The notes below the pieces were generated by a model. It was not told the DNA's origin. It made no database searches and saw only the letters and a program-made list of their open reading frames with translations. From Flavobacteriales bacterium (lineage in GTDB: Bacteria; Bacteroidota; Bacteroidia; Flavobacteriales_F; PHOS-HE28), in the NCBI GenBank assembly GCA_017987115.1, contig JAGNUG010000014.1, forward strand, positions 1 through 49,844: a stretch of 49,844 nucleotides of DNA, written 5' to 3'. Made by a program: the position numbers and the translations under genes. Position 1 is the stretch's first letter. Each line of letters begins with the position of its first letter. Shown here piece after piece: positions 1-8,724 of the stretch.

Positions 1-405
1 ATACTGTAGTTCTTCCACCTTCAAGCCGATGATGTCCATGACTGATATCGCTTGTCGCTTGCTCAGATCAACAAGCTTTGGCATATTGATCATTTTGGCC
101 TGGCTCGCATTCAAAACCAAGTAGATCTTACGCCCCGGTTTTACGTCCAAACCTGCAGCTGGATCCTGATCCACAACACTTCCTTTCGGCACATCATCCG
201 TATAGATCGAATCGATGACCGCACCCGTTAGATCCCTCTCAGCCAGCATTTTCTGAGCTTCCTCGAAAAATAGCCCCTTCATATCCGGAACCCGTCTAGC
301 ATCATTGTGTTTTGTATAATTCCGAAGCCAGAGCCAGCCACCGAACAGGATGATACCTACTGCGATGAGCGGTAAGAAAATTTTGAATAGTGAATTCCGG
401 AACAT
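1..405 (-). CDS. PASTA domain-containing membrane protein, C-terminus cut by window edge
   Basis: This leftward reading frame runs open from an ATG at 405 to the first base of the window, so the 3' end is missing (135 codons visible). Residues about 8-27 form one hydrophobic N-terminal segment, which should anchor the protein in the inner membrane with the rest in the periplasm. Residues about 38-103 read as one PASTA domain (VPDMKG... DQDPAAG... PGRKIYL) and a second begins at about 106 (MPKLVDLSK). PASTA domains are known to bind peptidoglycan fragments or related ligands. The gene is divergent from ddl, a wall-precursor enzyme, which fits a cell-envelope role. No kinase domain is visible, so this is not a PknB-type kinase in the part shown. 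Confidence 0.85.
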   Translation of the reverse strand, partial: MFRNSLFKIFLPLIAVGIILFGGWLWLRNYTKHNDARRVPDMKGLFFEEAQKMLAERDLTGAVIDSIYTDDVPKGSVVDQDPAAGLDVKPGRKIYLVLNASQAKMINMPKLVDLSKRQAISVMDIIGLKVEELQY

Positions 406-566
406 GACCAACCTAACCTACCAGCGCAGTATCAGGTCTGCGCAATAAGGCGGCTAAGATAGTTGCGTGGCCTTTGCTCGTCATTCACAACCACACGTTG
501 ACACTTCTTCGTTGCGTTATGCACTAGGGCCTGTTCGGAACCAACCTTTGCTCCAACTAGTTATCC

Positions 567-1556
567 ATGGCACCCATACCACTTCCATTCATAGCCATAG
601 TACGTGGCGGATACACTGGCGAGTCAGTGATCAGTCTACAAAGCGCTGCAACCATGATGAATGCCCTGGACCGCACAAAATACGACGCTGCCTATGTTAC
701 CCTTGATCGCACGAAGTGGATCTGTGAAAGGGCCGATGGAGGCGTTCTGAACTTTGATCGTGGAACATTCTCCGCTGATCGTGGGAATGGCTTGGAACGG
801 TTCGATGGGGCACTAATTGCGATACATGGAACGCCTGGAGAGGACGGGAAACTACAAGGCTATTTGGACATAATGGGTGTTCCGTACCAGACTGGCGGTG
901 TGTTGTGCATGGCACTGACCATGAGCAAGTTCAGCACTACGGGGCTTTTAAGGCAATTCGGGTTTCCGGTTGCTGCATCCTTTCTTATCCAGGACCGGAA
1001 TACAGAAACGCAAGAGCGAATTCTTAAGGAAATTGGCCTTCCTTGTTTCGTAAAGCCTGATAATAGTGGTAGTAGTCTTGGCATTAGCAAGGTGAAGACC
1101 AAAGCCGAATTGGCGCCTGCATTGGATCTGGCATTTGCCGAGGACAGTGCTGTATTATGTGAAGCAATGGTCACGGGCCGTGAACTGACCTGTGGCGTGG
1201 TCCGGTTAAAGGGAGAAGTAATAGCGTTGCCGATCTGCGAGATCAAGACCAGTCGCGATTTCTTTGATTATGAGGCAAAATATCACGCGGCCGATACGCA
1301 AGAGATAGTGCCAGCAGACATTCCTGACGCTATAACCCGAACCATCCAGGATAGATCCTCAGCGATCTATGAGGCCTTGAACTGTAAAGGAATGGTGCGG
1401 GTCGATCATTTTTGGACGGGAACCGAAGTTGTCACGATCGAGGTGAATACAACTCCCGGTTTCAGCCCGGCAAGTATTTTCCCGAAGATGATCCGTGCGG
1501 CAGGACTAAGTGTCAAAGAGGTTGTGAACGAGATCGTTGCAGAACTGATCGGTTGA
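567..1556 (+). CDS. ddl: D-alanine--D-alanine ligase
   Basis: This ATP-grasp enzyme joins two D-alanines for the peptidoglycan stem peptide, in the cytoplasm. The 329-residue length is normal. Visible family motifs are GGYTGESVIS near the N-terminus, IHGTPGEDGKLQGYLD, the ATP-grasp loop KPDNSGSSLGISKV, GRELTCGVV, and the metal-binding C-terminal stretch VNTTPGFSPASIFPKM. The N-terminal loop differs from the classical GGxSxExEVS version and resembles the Bacteroidota form, as remembered. The ATG at 567 is the first good start; no Shine-Dalgarno sequence is evident. It is divergent from the PASTA gene across 161 bases and ends 28 bases before the convergent rdgB stop. Confidence 0.93.
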   Translation: MAPIPLPFIAIVRGGYTGESVISLQSAATMMNALDRTKYDAAYVTLDRTKWICERADGGVLNFDRGTFSADRGNGLERFDGALIAIHGTPGEDGKLQGYLDIMGVPYQTGGVLCMALTMSKFSTTGLLRQFGFPVAASFLIQDRNTETQERILKEIGLPCFVKPDNSGSSLGISKVKTKAELAPALDLAFAEDSAVLCEAMVTGRELTCGVVRLKGEVIALPICEIKTSRDFFDYEAKYHAADTQEIVPADIPDAITRTIQDRSSAIYEALNCKGMVRVDHFWTGTEVVTIEVNTTPGFSPASIFPKMIRAAGLSVKEVVNEIVAELIG

Positions 1557-1584
1557 GCTTTCCATCACGCTGAAGAGACCCGGT

Positions 1585-2169
1585 TTACCGTCCTTGTTCT
1601 TGAAGAAAACGGACCAACTTCCATACGGCATTGCCTCTATGGCTTATGGCATTCTTCTGTTTGGACTCGAGCTCAGCAAATGTAAGGTCGCTCATTTCAG
1701 GCAGGAAGATCGGATCATATCCGAATCCCGAATTGCCTCGTGCCGCTTCCGTAATGTTGCCTTTTACCTCGCCTACGAATTCGTACTCACCGACTTTGCT
1801 GACCAGCGCCATTACCGTTCGGAACCGGGCAGAACGATCTGCATTGCCTTCAAGTTCCTGAAGCAGTTTGGTCATGTTCGCCATAGGCTCCTTCGATCCA
1901 CCTGCATAACGCGCCGAAAACACACCCGGTGCACCGCCAAGGGCATTCACCTCCAACCCGGTGTCATCGGCTATACAAGTCAACCCGGTTCGTTCAAATG
2001 CAAACCGCGCTTTCTGTAAAGCGTTCTCTTCCAATGTTCTACCTGTTTCAGGCAAGTCCGTCGGCAACCCTACATCCGTAAGCATCAACAGCTTGAAGGA
2101 AGCGGGAAGTAGCTCCTTCAGTTCAACAAGCTTTCCGGGATTTCCCGTGCAGAGCAACAATTCGGTCAT
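1585..2169 (-). CDS. rdgB: Non-canonical purine NTP pyrophosphatase (RdgB/HAM1 family)
   Basis: The enzyme hydrolyses dITP, dXTP and related triphosphates to monophosphates and so keeps deaminated purines out of DNA and RNA. The start chosen is ATG at 2169, giving 194 residues, the usual family length; the frame extends 12 codons further upstream without family resemblance. Diagnostic motifs are TGNPGKLVEL at the N-terminus, ARYAGG, the metal/nucleotide segment FGYDPIF, and SHRGNAVWKL at the C-terminus. It is convergent with ddl, and the methyltransferase gene upstream of it on the same strand lies 72 bases away. Confidence 0.93.
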   Translation of the reverse strand: MTELLLCTGNPGKLVELKELLPASFKLLMLTDVGLPTDLPETGRTLEENALQKARFAFERTGLTCIADDTGLEVNALGGAPGVFSARYAGGSKEPMANMTKLLQELEGNADRSARFRTVMALVSKVGEYEFVGEVKGNITEAARGNSGFGYDPIFLPEMSDLTFAELESKQKNAISHRGNAVWKLVRFLQEQGR

Positions 2170-2241
2170 GGCACGAAGATGAGGATCCAGAACGATCAGT
2201 GGCAAATAGTATAAGGCTGATCCACCTTGATAGTGTGCTGA

Positions 2242-3075
2242 TCATTTATGAAAACGCAGCAGCCAGCCTCCTTTTTCAAGGTAGAGGTATTCAGATGAAT
2301 GAGCATTGAATTCACTTGCCCAAAGCTCCGCCGTACGTCGTTCATCTTCACGGCCACCATCATCAAGGAACACACTGGTATTCGCACTGAAATATTTTGC
2401 AAGCAACGGAACTGCGGGATAACGGGCCATAGGACGTATCGTATCCGGAGGACCATCGACCAATACCATGTCTATGGTTCCGGACAATTGAAGCTTAGAA
2501 AGATCATACCATTCGAACTGTTTTCCCATGCACTCTTGCATGACCAAAGGCGCCAGTACAACCGTTGCACGATCCGACAGACCGTGTGAAGCGATGTTCT
2601 TTCGCGTACGTTCGGCATAGTCCGCGTCGTGCTCAAGCGCGATAACATGTCCTTTGCCCAACCGCTTCATTGCGTATGCAATAACTATGGTCGATGTTCC
2701 ACTACTGGCTTCAAGGACCAATTGAGGTTGTTCTGCCAGAACATGACCGTAAACCGTACGTAGGAGATCAGGCGAAGCGGCCCACCCTCGCGTGGGAGGC
2801 AACGGGATCAATGGATCGACGGCCCACGTGAGTCCTAGAACGGACTCGATCTGCGAATACTGAGCGCGACTTTCTTCAAGGGTCCGCACGAACAGGCCCA
2901 ATTGGTAGTGCCGTGACTCAACCACCAAGTAGGCGATAAACATGCCTATCAGAACAGGTGGTAGGATCAATGCCCAATTCCCAAACCAAAAGAATAGCAA
3001 TGTGCTAAAAACAAGCACCATGATCGGTACCAGAACAACGATCGACACCTGTTTGGACGTAAGCTTTCTCTCCAT
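2242..3075 (-). CDS. Membrane-anchored class I SAM-dependent methyltransferase
   Basis: A 277-residue protein with two hydrophobic segments close together at residues about 9-30 and 33-52, followed by a basic/acidic linker and a Rossmann-type methyltransferase domain from about residue 90. The SAM-binding region reads VLEASSGTSTIVIAYAMK, followed by an acidic strand end (VIALEHD). Later strands show DMVLVDGPPD and VFLDDGG, as in the Methyltransf_24-like group. The substrate is unknown. The transmembrane hairpin suggests a methyltransferase held at the inner membrane with a cytoplasmic catalytic domain. It sits between rdgB and the first glycan operon, so a lipid-linked sugar is a possible substrate, but that is inference from position. 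Confidence 0.75.
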   Translation of the reverse strand: MERKLTSKQVSIVVLVPIMVLVFSTLLFFWFGNWALILPPVLIGMFIAYLVVESRHYQLGLFVRTLEESRAQYSQIESVLGLTWAVDPLIPLPPTRGWAASPDLLRTVYGHVLAEQPQLVLEASSGTSTIVIAYAMKRLGKGHVIALEHDADYAERTRKNIASHGLSDRATVVLAPLVMQECMGKQFEWYDLSKLQLSGTIDMVLVDGPPDTIRPMARYPAVPLLAKYFSANTSVFLDDGGREDERRTAELWASEFNAHSSEYLYLEKGGWLLRFHK

Positions 3076-3377
3076 GCGAATGTTGAACCCGGTGCCTAAT
3101 GTAGAATTTCCTTTCCGGCATGGATCAGATCAGCAGTAAATGGTAGATCCCTGAAGTTCAAATGCTGTGCTATTGCTCAATCCAAATTCGGCATCACATC
3201 GAACGCCGGAACCATCTGTGCCCTGATCGACCCACGTCCTGTCGTTGGTAATTCCGGGAAACTTCACAAAGACAAGGCCACCTTTCAACTTTCTTAGCGT
3301 CCTTGTTATCAAATACCGTTATGAACCGTCGTTATCGTTCACCATAACGTTGACAAAAGGGCCAACCTCTACAATAA
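3076..3377. other. 302-base intergenic region between divergent genes
   Basis: This gap separates the leftward membrane methyltransferase from the rightward glycan operon, so it should carry promoters for both. I found no exact TAnnTTTG box in either direction. The only frame of any length (3130-3312, minus) lacks an ATG and resembles nothing I know. The one visible structure is a bulged inverted repeat at 3317-3349. Confidence 0.5.
3317..3349. promoter_or_regulatory. Inverted repeat upstream of the glycan operon
   Basis: CGTTATG at 3317-3323 is the exact reverse complement of CATAACG at 3343-3349. Inside it AAC (3324-3326) can pair with GTT (3337-3339), leaving a three-base bulge on the 3' side and a loop of about 10 bases. 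It lies 28 bases before the ATG of the FkbM gene, where an operator or a 5'-leader hairpin could act. There is no U-run after it, so a terminator is unlikely. Confidence 0.3.
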
Positions 3378-4283
3378 ATGTCCTCAGTTAAAAGGATCTT
3401 CAATTCCATTTATCACGCTATTCCATTAAAACAGGCACTTTTCAGCCCATTAAGGTCTCTTGGAATTGTACCTGAAAGGATATTCAAGCACCTACATTTC
3501 AAAGGTGATTTTACCGTTAGGATCGATCACGAAGCGAGCTTCAGGATCAGACATTATGGCTATGTGATCGAGAATGAACTGTTCTGGAAGGGTGTTGAAG
3601 GTTGGGAACCAATATCCATCAAGATCTGGATGATGTTGAGCAGGTCTTCCAGCGTGGTCTTGGATATTGGAGCGAATACAGGCGTCTTTGCGTTAATAGC
3701 AGATGCCGTATCTCCAAATGCTCTGGTTGTTGCAGTAGAACCAGTTGAACGCATTTTTCGCAAACTGAAAACGAATGTCGAATTGAACAATAATAGGATC
3801 AAGCCTCTCCTGGCAATTGTTACCGACCATACTGGTCAAGCAACCATATACGATCAACCATATCAAGAACATGTGTATTCCGTTTCTGCGGAACGGGATT
3901 GGAACACCTACAATGCCAATCTGATACCGATCGAACTGGATTCGTTCACGGTGACTGACATTCTGAAGAAATTCGGTCAGCGGTCAGTAGATCTGCTGAA
4001 GATCGATGTCGAGACGCACGAACCGGCTGTGCTACGTGGTTTCGCTGATCTCATCCGAAAAGATCGACCCTCAATGCTGCTCGAGGTATTGAACGAGAAA
4101 GTAGCATCTGAGGTGTCAGCGATCATCAGCGGTATCGATTATGTATACTTTACTATTGACGACGTGACCTGGCCACCTCGACAAGTCGCCACATTAGCGA
4201 AGAGCGAGCACTTGAACTTCCTGATATGCACACCTGAAATTGCTCGATCGATCGGATTGATGCATCCGGTCAGGACCAGTTGA
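3378..4283 (+). CDS. FkbM family SAM-dependent methyltransferase
   Basis: FkbM-type enzymes transfer methyl groups from SAM, usually to hydroxyls of sugars or polyketides. The 301-residue protein has the SAM-binding motif VVLDIGANTGVFAL at residues about 93-106, an acidic strand end at VVAVEPVERIF, and the family hallmark VDLLKIDVETHEPAVLRGF. The ATG at 3378 starts the rightward operon. The next frame reaches back over its stop, but the likely start of the glycosyltransferase gene is 47 bases downstream. The probable job is methylation of a sugar of the surface glycan built by the following genes; the acceptor is not predictable. Confidence 0.88.
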   Translation: MSSVKRIFNSIYHAIPLKQALFSPLRSLGIVPERIFKHLHFKGDFTVRIDHEASFRIRHYGYVIENELFWKGVEGWEPISIKIWMMLSRSSSVVLDIGANTGVFALIADAVSPNALVVAVEPVERIFRKLKTNVELNNNRIKPLLAIVTDHTGQATIYDQPYQEHVYSVSAERDWNTYNANLIPIELDSFTVTDILKKFGQRSVDLLKIDVETHEPAVLRGFADLIRKDRPSMLLEVLNEKVASEVSAIISGIDYVYFTIDDVTWPPRQVATLAKSEHLNFLICTPEIARSIGLMHPVRTS

Positions 4284-4330
4284 TCGTTCGGAGCATTAGA
4301 GCGACCTTTACCACCGCCCACAAAGACAGT

Positions 4331-6619
4331 ATGCCTACCCCCAAGAAGAAGCGAACCATTTTCCTCTACTCCCTTGAACCTTGGGGCGATATGTGGTATT
4401 CCAAGCACCACTATGCGGCTTCCTTGGCAAAGAACAATAAAGTATTCTTTGTTAGCCTTCCTGAACGGTGGCAATGGAGCGATCTCTTTTCCTTCAAAGT
4501 GAAGGTACGCAAAGTAAACGAAGGGTTGAGTGTTGTTGAATACAGGAACAACCTCCCCCTGAGATTCTTGCCTAACTGGCTTGCAGACAGGGTGACACGT
4601 TTGAATGCATTGAAGATCAAAAAAATCGTACCTGATGGGGAGGTCATTCATTGGAGCTTTCACCCCACACGGGTGCTGGAGCATGAAACGCTTCGAAATG
4701 CAAATGCCCGAGTGATCTATCACGTGGTAGATCCTTACCAGAGCTTGCGGAACGATAGTTCATTCGCAAAACGATCGGACCTGGTCGTTGCCATCAATCC
4801 ATGGTATCTGAATTATTATCGGAAACTGAATTCGAACTGTTTATTGTTCCCACATGGGGTCCGTGCGGAAGATCGTATACATCAAAAACCTGAGAACAGT
4901 CTTACCGATCAGTGGGGAAAGTATGCGATCCTTGCAACGGGATTGAGCCACTTCGTGAAGTACGAACTTGTAATAAAGTGTGCTAAGCGTTATCCTGATC
5001 TTCGATTCCTGATCTTGGGTCAGCGGTTCCCACTCGAACGGCATCATGAGGAAATGCGTGATCAGCTTTTTGCGTTGCCTAACGTAACCTATCTCGGTGT
5101 AAAGCATCCGAGTGAATTGAAGGAACTCGTGCATGGCGCTGCTGTTGGGTTGCTGACCTACGAGTTGGAACCAACTTCATCAGTTCCGCTGACCGCAGGT
5201 AGAACTCCATTAAAGGTATTGACCTACCTCGCTCAACATTGCCCGGTTGTATCTACCAATAACAGTTACATCATTCCGTTGGAGAATAAGGGGCATTTCA
5301 AAGCGGAAACTGAGGAACACTTCGTGGACCTGATCGGAGAGGTCCTGGACGGTAGCCGAAAATTGGATCGTGTAGCGGTCGACAACTACCTCGACTCGGT
5401 GGATTACAATAAACTCATAGATGGGATCCTTACTGAGTTATCCCATGTGATCGAACGAAGTGAGTCAGAAAAGTCCACAACAACCGTACAACGAAGTTCG
5501 GATAATGAAACAGCTTCATTGGATACCCGCACGCTGGTGCCAAAGCATAGCCCGATCTTGATCGTTTCAAATGAAGGGTGGGATGGTCCACGATACAGCA
5601 AGCACCGCTATGCTATTGCCCTGAATGCACTCCGTATGGTCTATTTCATCGACCCTTCGGACCATTGGAGGCCTTCGCATCTATTAATGCCTAGTGTTAA
5701 GAAACGGGTAACTCCGGAAGGCATAAGTATTCTCTCCTACAAGAATGCAATTCCGCTTCTTGGAGGCACCCTAGGGCCGTTGAACGACTGGATCATTTCC
5801 CGACGGATCCGGAGATATTTGAAACGAGAAGAAGAGCATGATCCTATTTTTTGGTCCTTTGACCCGAGTAGGTTATCGGCACCGGATCATCTTGGTGCCT
5901 ATATATCCATTTATCATTGTGCCGATGACCATGCTTTCAAATGGCGTGGAGAACGGATCCTGGCGAAGGACTGTGATCACGTATTCTGTATTGCCCGTGA
6001 CCTGATGCCCCGTTTCAAAAAATACAATACTTCGGTCCATCACGTTCCTCATGGCCTTGCCGAGAGCGACATTGCGCCAGGTCCGTTCCATGAACATTCG
6101 GAATCTTACGAAAAAGGCTATGGACTATACATCGGCAATATCAATGATCGGCACGACTTCGTTCTGTGGGAGAAATTGATCAAAGCCCATTCCGATGTTA
6201 CATGGATGATCGTTGGGCCAGTGAAAGTCTCTGACCCGATCGGCCTGAAGATCATTAGCGGCAAATACCCGAATGTGATACTGAAACCTTTGGTATCCTA
6301 TTCAAAACTTAAGGATCTGATCGCTAATGCTGCTTTCGGATTCCTATATATGCAACGCGACCACCCCGCGAACCGAATATCCAGCCAGAAGGCGATCCAA
6401 TTCCTTGCACAGGGAAAGCCTTTATTCTGTAGCTGGTTCTCTGAATATGCCGATCATAAAGGCCTAGTGAACATGACCGATGATCATGAGTCTGCGTTGG
6501 CTCAATTCGCGGAGTGGAAAGCAAATGGCGAACCACCTACGGCCAAGGAGCAAAGACTTGAGTTTGCCCGTGCGCAGCGATTCACGAATATTCTCGACAA
6601 CCTACCTTTCAGGTTTTGA
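4331..6619 (+). CDS. Tandem glycosyltransferase: two homologous GT domains in one protein
   Basis: The start chosen is ATG at 4331 (762 residues); the frame extends 17 codons upstream, overlapping the previous stop, without resemblance to the repeat unit. The protein holds two related halves. Half one opens with LEPWGDMWYSKHHYA and VFFVSLPERW; half two, from about residue 408, opens with NEGWDGPRYSKHRYA and VYFIDPSDHW. Both halves contain a WSF segment, a later HG-type motif (FPHGVR; VPHGLA) and a C-terminal GT-B-like region. This matches glycosyltransferases of the GT4/TuaH-like kind, as remembered. A Ser/Thr/Glu-rich linker at about 372-407 joins them. The protein probably adds one or two sugars to a lipid-linked glycan in the cytoplasm. 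Whether both halves are active cannot be told. Confidence 0.8.
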   Translation: MPTPKKKRTIFLYSLEPWGDMWYSKHHYAASLAKNNKVFFVSLPERWQWSDLFSFKVKVRKVNEGLSVVEYRNNLPLRFLPNWLADRVTRLNALKIKKIVPDGEVIHWSFHPTRVLEHETLRNANARVIYHVVDPYQSLRNDSSFAKRSDLVVAINPWYLNYYRKLNSNCLLFPHGVRAEDRIHQKPENSLTDQWGKYAILATGLSHFVKYELVIKCAKRYPDLRFLILGQRFPLERHHEEMRDQLFALPNVTYLGVKHPSELKELVHGAAVGLLTYELEPTSSVPLTAGRTPLKVLTYLAQHCPVVSTNNSYIIPLENKGHFKAETEEHFVDLIGEVLDGSRKLDRVAVDNYLDSVDYNKLIDGILTELSHVIERSESEKSTTTVQRSSDNETASLDTRTLVPKHSPILIVSNEGWDGPRYSKHRYAIALNALRMVYFIDPSDHWRPSHLLMPSVKKRVTPEGISILSYKNAIPLLGGTLGPLNDWIISRRIRRYLKREEEHDPIFWSFDPSRLSAPDHLGAYISIYHCADDHAFKWRGERILAKDCDHVFCIARDLMPRFKKYNTSVHHVPHGLAESDIAPGPFHEHSESYEKGYGLYIGNINDRHDFVLWEKLIKAHSDVTWMIVGPVKVSDPIGLKIISGKYPNVILKPLVSYSKLKDLIANAAFGFLYMQRDHPANRISSQKAIQFLAQGKPLFCSWFSEYADHKGLVNMTDDHESALAQFAEWKANGEPPTAKEQRLEFARAQRFTNILDNLPFRF

Positions 6620-6701
6620 AGCCACTTGCCACAAATTCCGCACTCAGAAGATCGGGGGCTCCCATTTATGAACCGATAACGATCGGCCCATTGGAACGTA
6701 A

Positions 6702-8027
6702 ATGAAACGAGGTATATTCTATACGTTCTTGACACAAGCACCTACCCTGCTTCTTTTCTTTGTTTCCAGCACATTAATGACCCGCATGCTGGGCGATGTG
6801 GGGCGCGGCGAGTATGCCCTTTTGATCAATGACAGTGCATTGCTTGCCATGCTACTAAGCTTGAATCTGGCGTTCGGTGTAGGTTATTTTACTGCAAAGA
6901 ATCCGGGAGATATTCGCTCTTTGGTGGGGGTTGCAACATCCTTGGTGTTGTTCAACGGGATCCTGGTACCGATCTTACTTTTCGGAGCTTCCGGGATCGA
7001 GGCCCTCAGCGAGCTTTTCATGCCTAACGGTCGTACTCATTGGGCGTACTACGGATTCCTGTACCTCACAGTGATATCCAGCTTGATCAATGGCGCCATG
7101 GCTGCCGTACTCCTTGGTCTGAAAAAATTCAAGGTACTGAATGGCATGAGCATTCTCAATGCTTCTTCGAACATGATCGGGTTCTCCGCCCTATACTTGT
7201 TCAGAGAACATTTGGGTCCTGACGATGTGCTCCCAATGGTGCTGATCGTCGTTTCTTCTACAATGGTGATCCAGAGCATTGTCTGGTGTATTGCTTACGG
7301 GCTGATCGTGAAGATCTTGCCCAAGCCCATCTGGACCTGGTCCATTATAGGACCTGTACTCTCGTTCTCAATGGTAGGGCATTCCAGCAATTTGGTCAAC
7401 TTGATCAACTATCGTTTCGATGTTTGGGTGGTGGATCACTATTGGGGAGCTTCTCAACTGGGTCTGTATGCTGTTGCCGTCGGGATCGGACAACTGCTTT
7501 TTTACATACCCGAACCTTTTACGCGGGTAGTGCAACCCTATTTGTTCGGGCAGGTAAAAGATGAAATGCTTGAGCGATACAAAGTAGTAGCTCGGCTTAA
7601 TTTCACTTCAGTGCTGGTCATAGCGATAACGCTTGCCTTGATCGCCCAATGGCTGATCCCCTTCCTTTTCGGGGAGGTGTTCTCCAGCAGTGTACTGGCC
7701 TTGTGGTTGCTTCTCCCAGGGATAGTTTTCAGTAGTGGGTTCAAGCTTTTAGCTTCGTTGGTGATCAATGCGAACATGCAGCGCTATAATCTGTTAGCCA
7801 CTGGTGTGGGGGCCATTTTCACGATCGTACTTGGTCTTTTAGTGATTCCCATCCATGGTATTGCAGGAGCTGCAATTGTGACCTCGATCTCCTATTTCAT
7901 GACTTTGATGGTGGTAGTCCTTGTCATACGATTCCGTCTGAATATCGCCGTATACGATCTGTTCCTTCTCCGTTTTTCCGACTTCGCTTATTTCAGGGAT
8001 CTTAGTGCATGGAAAAGAACAACATAG
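6702..8027 (+). CDS. Polysaccharide flippase (Wzx/MATE-like, MOP superfamily)
   Basis: A 441-residue polytopic membrane protein with about 12-14 hydrophobic segments spread over its length. The N-terminus reads QAPTLLLFFVSSTLMTRML followed by GRGEYAL, typical of oligosaccharide flippases (the G.YAL segment after the first helix). Such proteins move undecaprenyl-linked oligosaccharide across the inner membrane. Its place directly after a glycosyltransferase and before further glycosyltransferases supports that role. Its 3' end overlaps the next gene by 19 bases, so the two are probably translated in a coupled way. A second flippase lies at 28970-30454. Confidence 0.85.
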   Translation: MKRGIFYTFLTQAPTLLLFFVSSTLMTRMLGDVGRGEYALLINDSALLAMLLSLNLAFGVGYFTAKNPGDIRSLVGVATSLVLFNGILVPILLFGASGIEALSELFMPNGRTHWAYYGFLYLTVISSLINGAMAAVLLGLKKFKVLNGMSILNASSNMIGFSALYLFREHLGPDDVLPMVLIVVSSTMVIQSIVWCIAYGLIVKILPKPIWTWSIIGPVLSFSMVGHSSNLVNLINYRFDVWVVDHYWGASQLGLYAVAVGIGQLLFYIPEPFTRVVQPYLFGQVKDEMLERYKVVARLNFTSVLVIAITLALIAQWLIPFLFGEVFSSSVLALWLLLPGIVFSSGFKLLASLVINANMQRYNLLATGVGAIFTIVLGLLVIPIHGIAGAAIVTSISYFMTLMVVVLVIRFRLNIAVYDLFLLRFSDFAYFRDLSAWKRTT

Positions 8028-8716
8028 CAGATTTCTATGACGAGTATGTTGATCGCCAAGTTCGCGCTGGACTGAATGAGCGGCACTACAGTATTCGTGA
8101 CCTTGTGGCTAAGAACGCTTCCGAACCGGATGTCCGGATCCTGGAAATGGGCTGTGGCATTGGAACAGTGACCGGCTTGCTCGCCGCCGCATTCCCGCAA
8201 GGCTCCGTTCTCGCAATGGATATGAGCCCGGCCAGTATTGAGCATGCGACGGCCACCTTCGCCAAGGTCCCTAATGTCAGGTTCATCACCGGAGATGTTG
8301 TTGAAACACCGATCAGTGGTCAATTCGCACTGATCGTTCTGCCGGATATCCTCGAACATATTCCACTGGATCTTCACTTGAAGTTGTTCAAACGGTTCAG
8401 CCAGTTATTGAAGGAAGGAGGCCGAGTGATCATTCATTCACCTGACCCCTACTACTCGGACTGGGTACGGACCAACAGACCGGAATTAATGCAAGTCGTG
8501 GACCTTGCCTTGCACTTCCCTCAACTGATCAGCACGGTGCATGACGCTGGTCTCACCGTGCTTTCACTTGAACGTTATTCGATCTGGTCAGACAAGCCGG
8601 ACTATTTTTCCCTTGTTCTCGTCCGCGCACCAATGACTCATGCGTATAAAGAAGTCCCTCGGCCCCGACCAACATGGTTCGATCGGCTAAGCGGTGCGTT
8701 CAAACGCCTACGGTGA
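8009..8716 (+). CDS. Class I SAM-dependent methyltransferase
   Basis: A 235-residue soluble methyltransferase. Motif I is ILEMGCGIGTVTG at residues about 44-56, followed by the acidic strand end LAMDMSP and the post-motif ALIVLPDILEHI, where UbiE/Methyltransf_11-type enzymes carry D-xLEH. The ATG at 8009 lies inside the end of the flippase gene (19-base overlap). The substrate is not shown; within this operon a sugar or lipid-linked glycan is the best guess. The C-terminus is basic (RPTWFDRLSGAFKRLR), a possible membrane- or partner-contacting tail. Confidence 0.82.
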   Translation: MEKNNIADFYDEYVDRQVRAGLNERHYSIRDLVAKNASEPDVRILEMGCGIGTVTGLLAAAFPQGSVLAMDMSPASIEHATATFAKVPNVRFITGDVVETPISGQFALIVLPDILEHIPLDLHLKLFKRFSQLLKEGGRVIIHSPDPYYSDWVRTNRPELMQVVDLALHFPQLISTVHDAGLTVLSLERYSIWSDKPDYFSLVLVRAPMTHAYKEVPRPRPTWFDRLSGAFKRLR

Positions 8717-8724
8717 ACATTGTT

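Noticed and set aside
3130-3312. 60-codon frame on the minus strand in the large intergenic region
   Set aside because: It begins only at TTG, has no ATG, and shows no recognisable family. It may be a decayed fragment but nothing supports a gene.
3350-3375. TTGACA and TACAAT resembling a sigma-70 promoter before the FkbM gene
   Set aside because: The spacer is only 14 bases, the -10 would end two bases before the ATG, and Bacteroidota use different promoter elements.
4139-4723. 194-codon antisense frame over the FkbM/glycosyltransferase junction
   Set aside because: It is opposite two well-supported genes and has no family resemblance.
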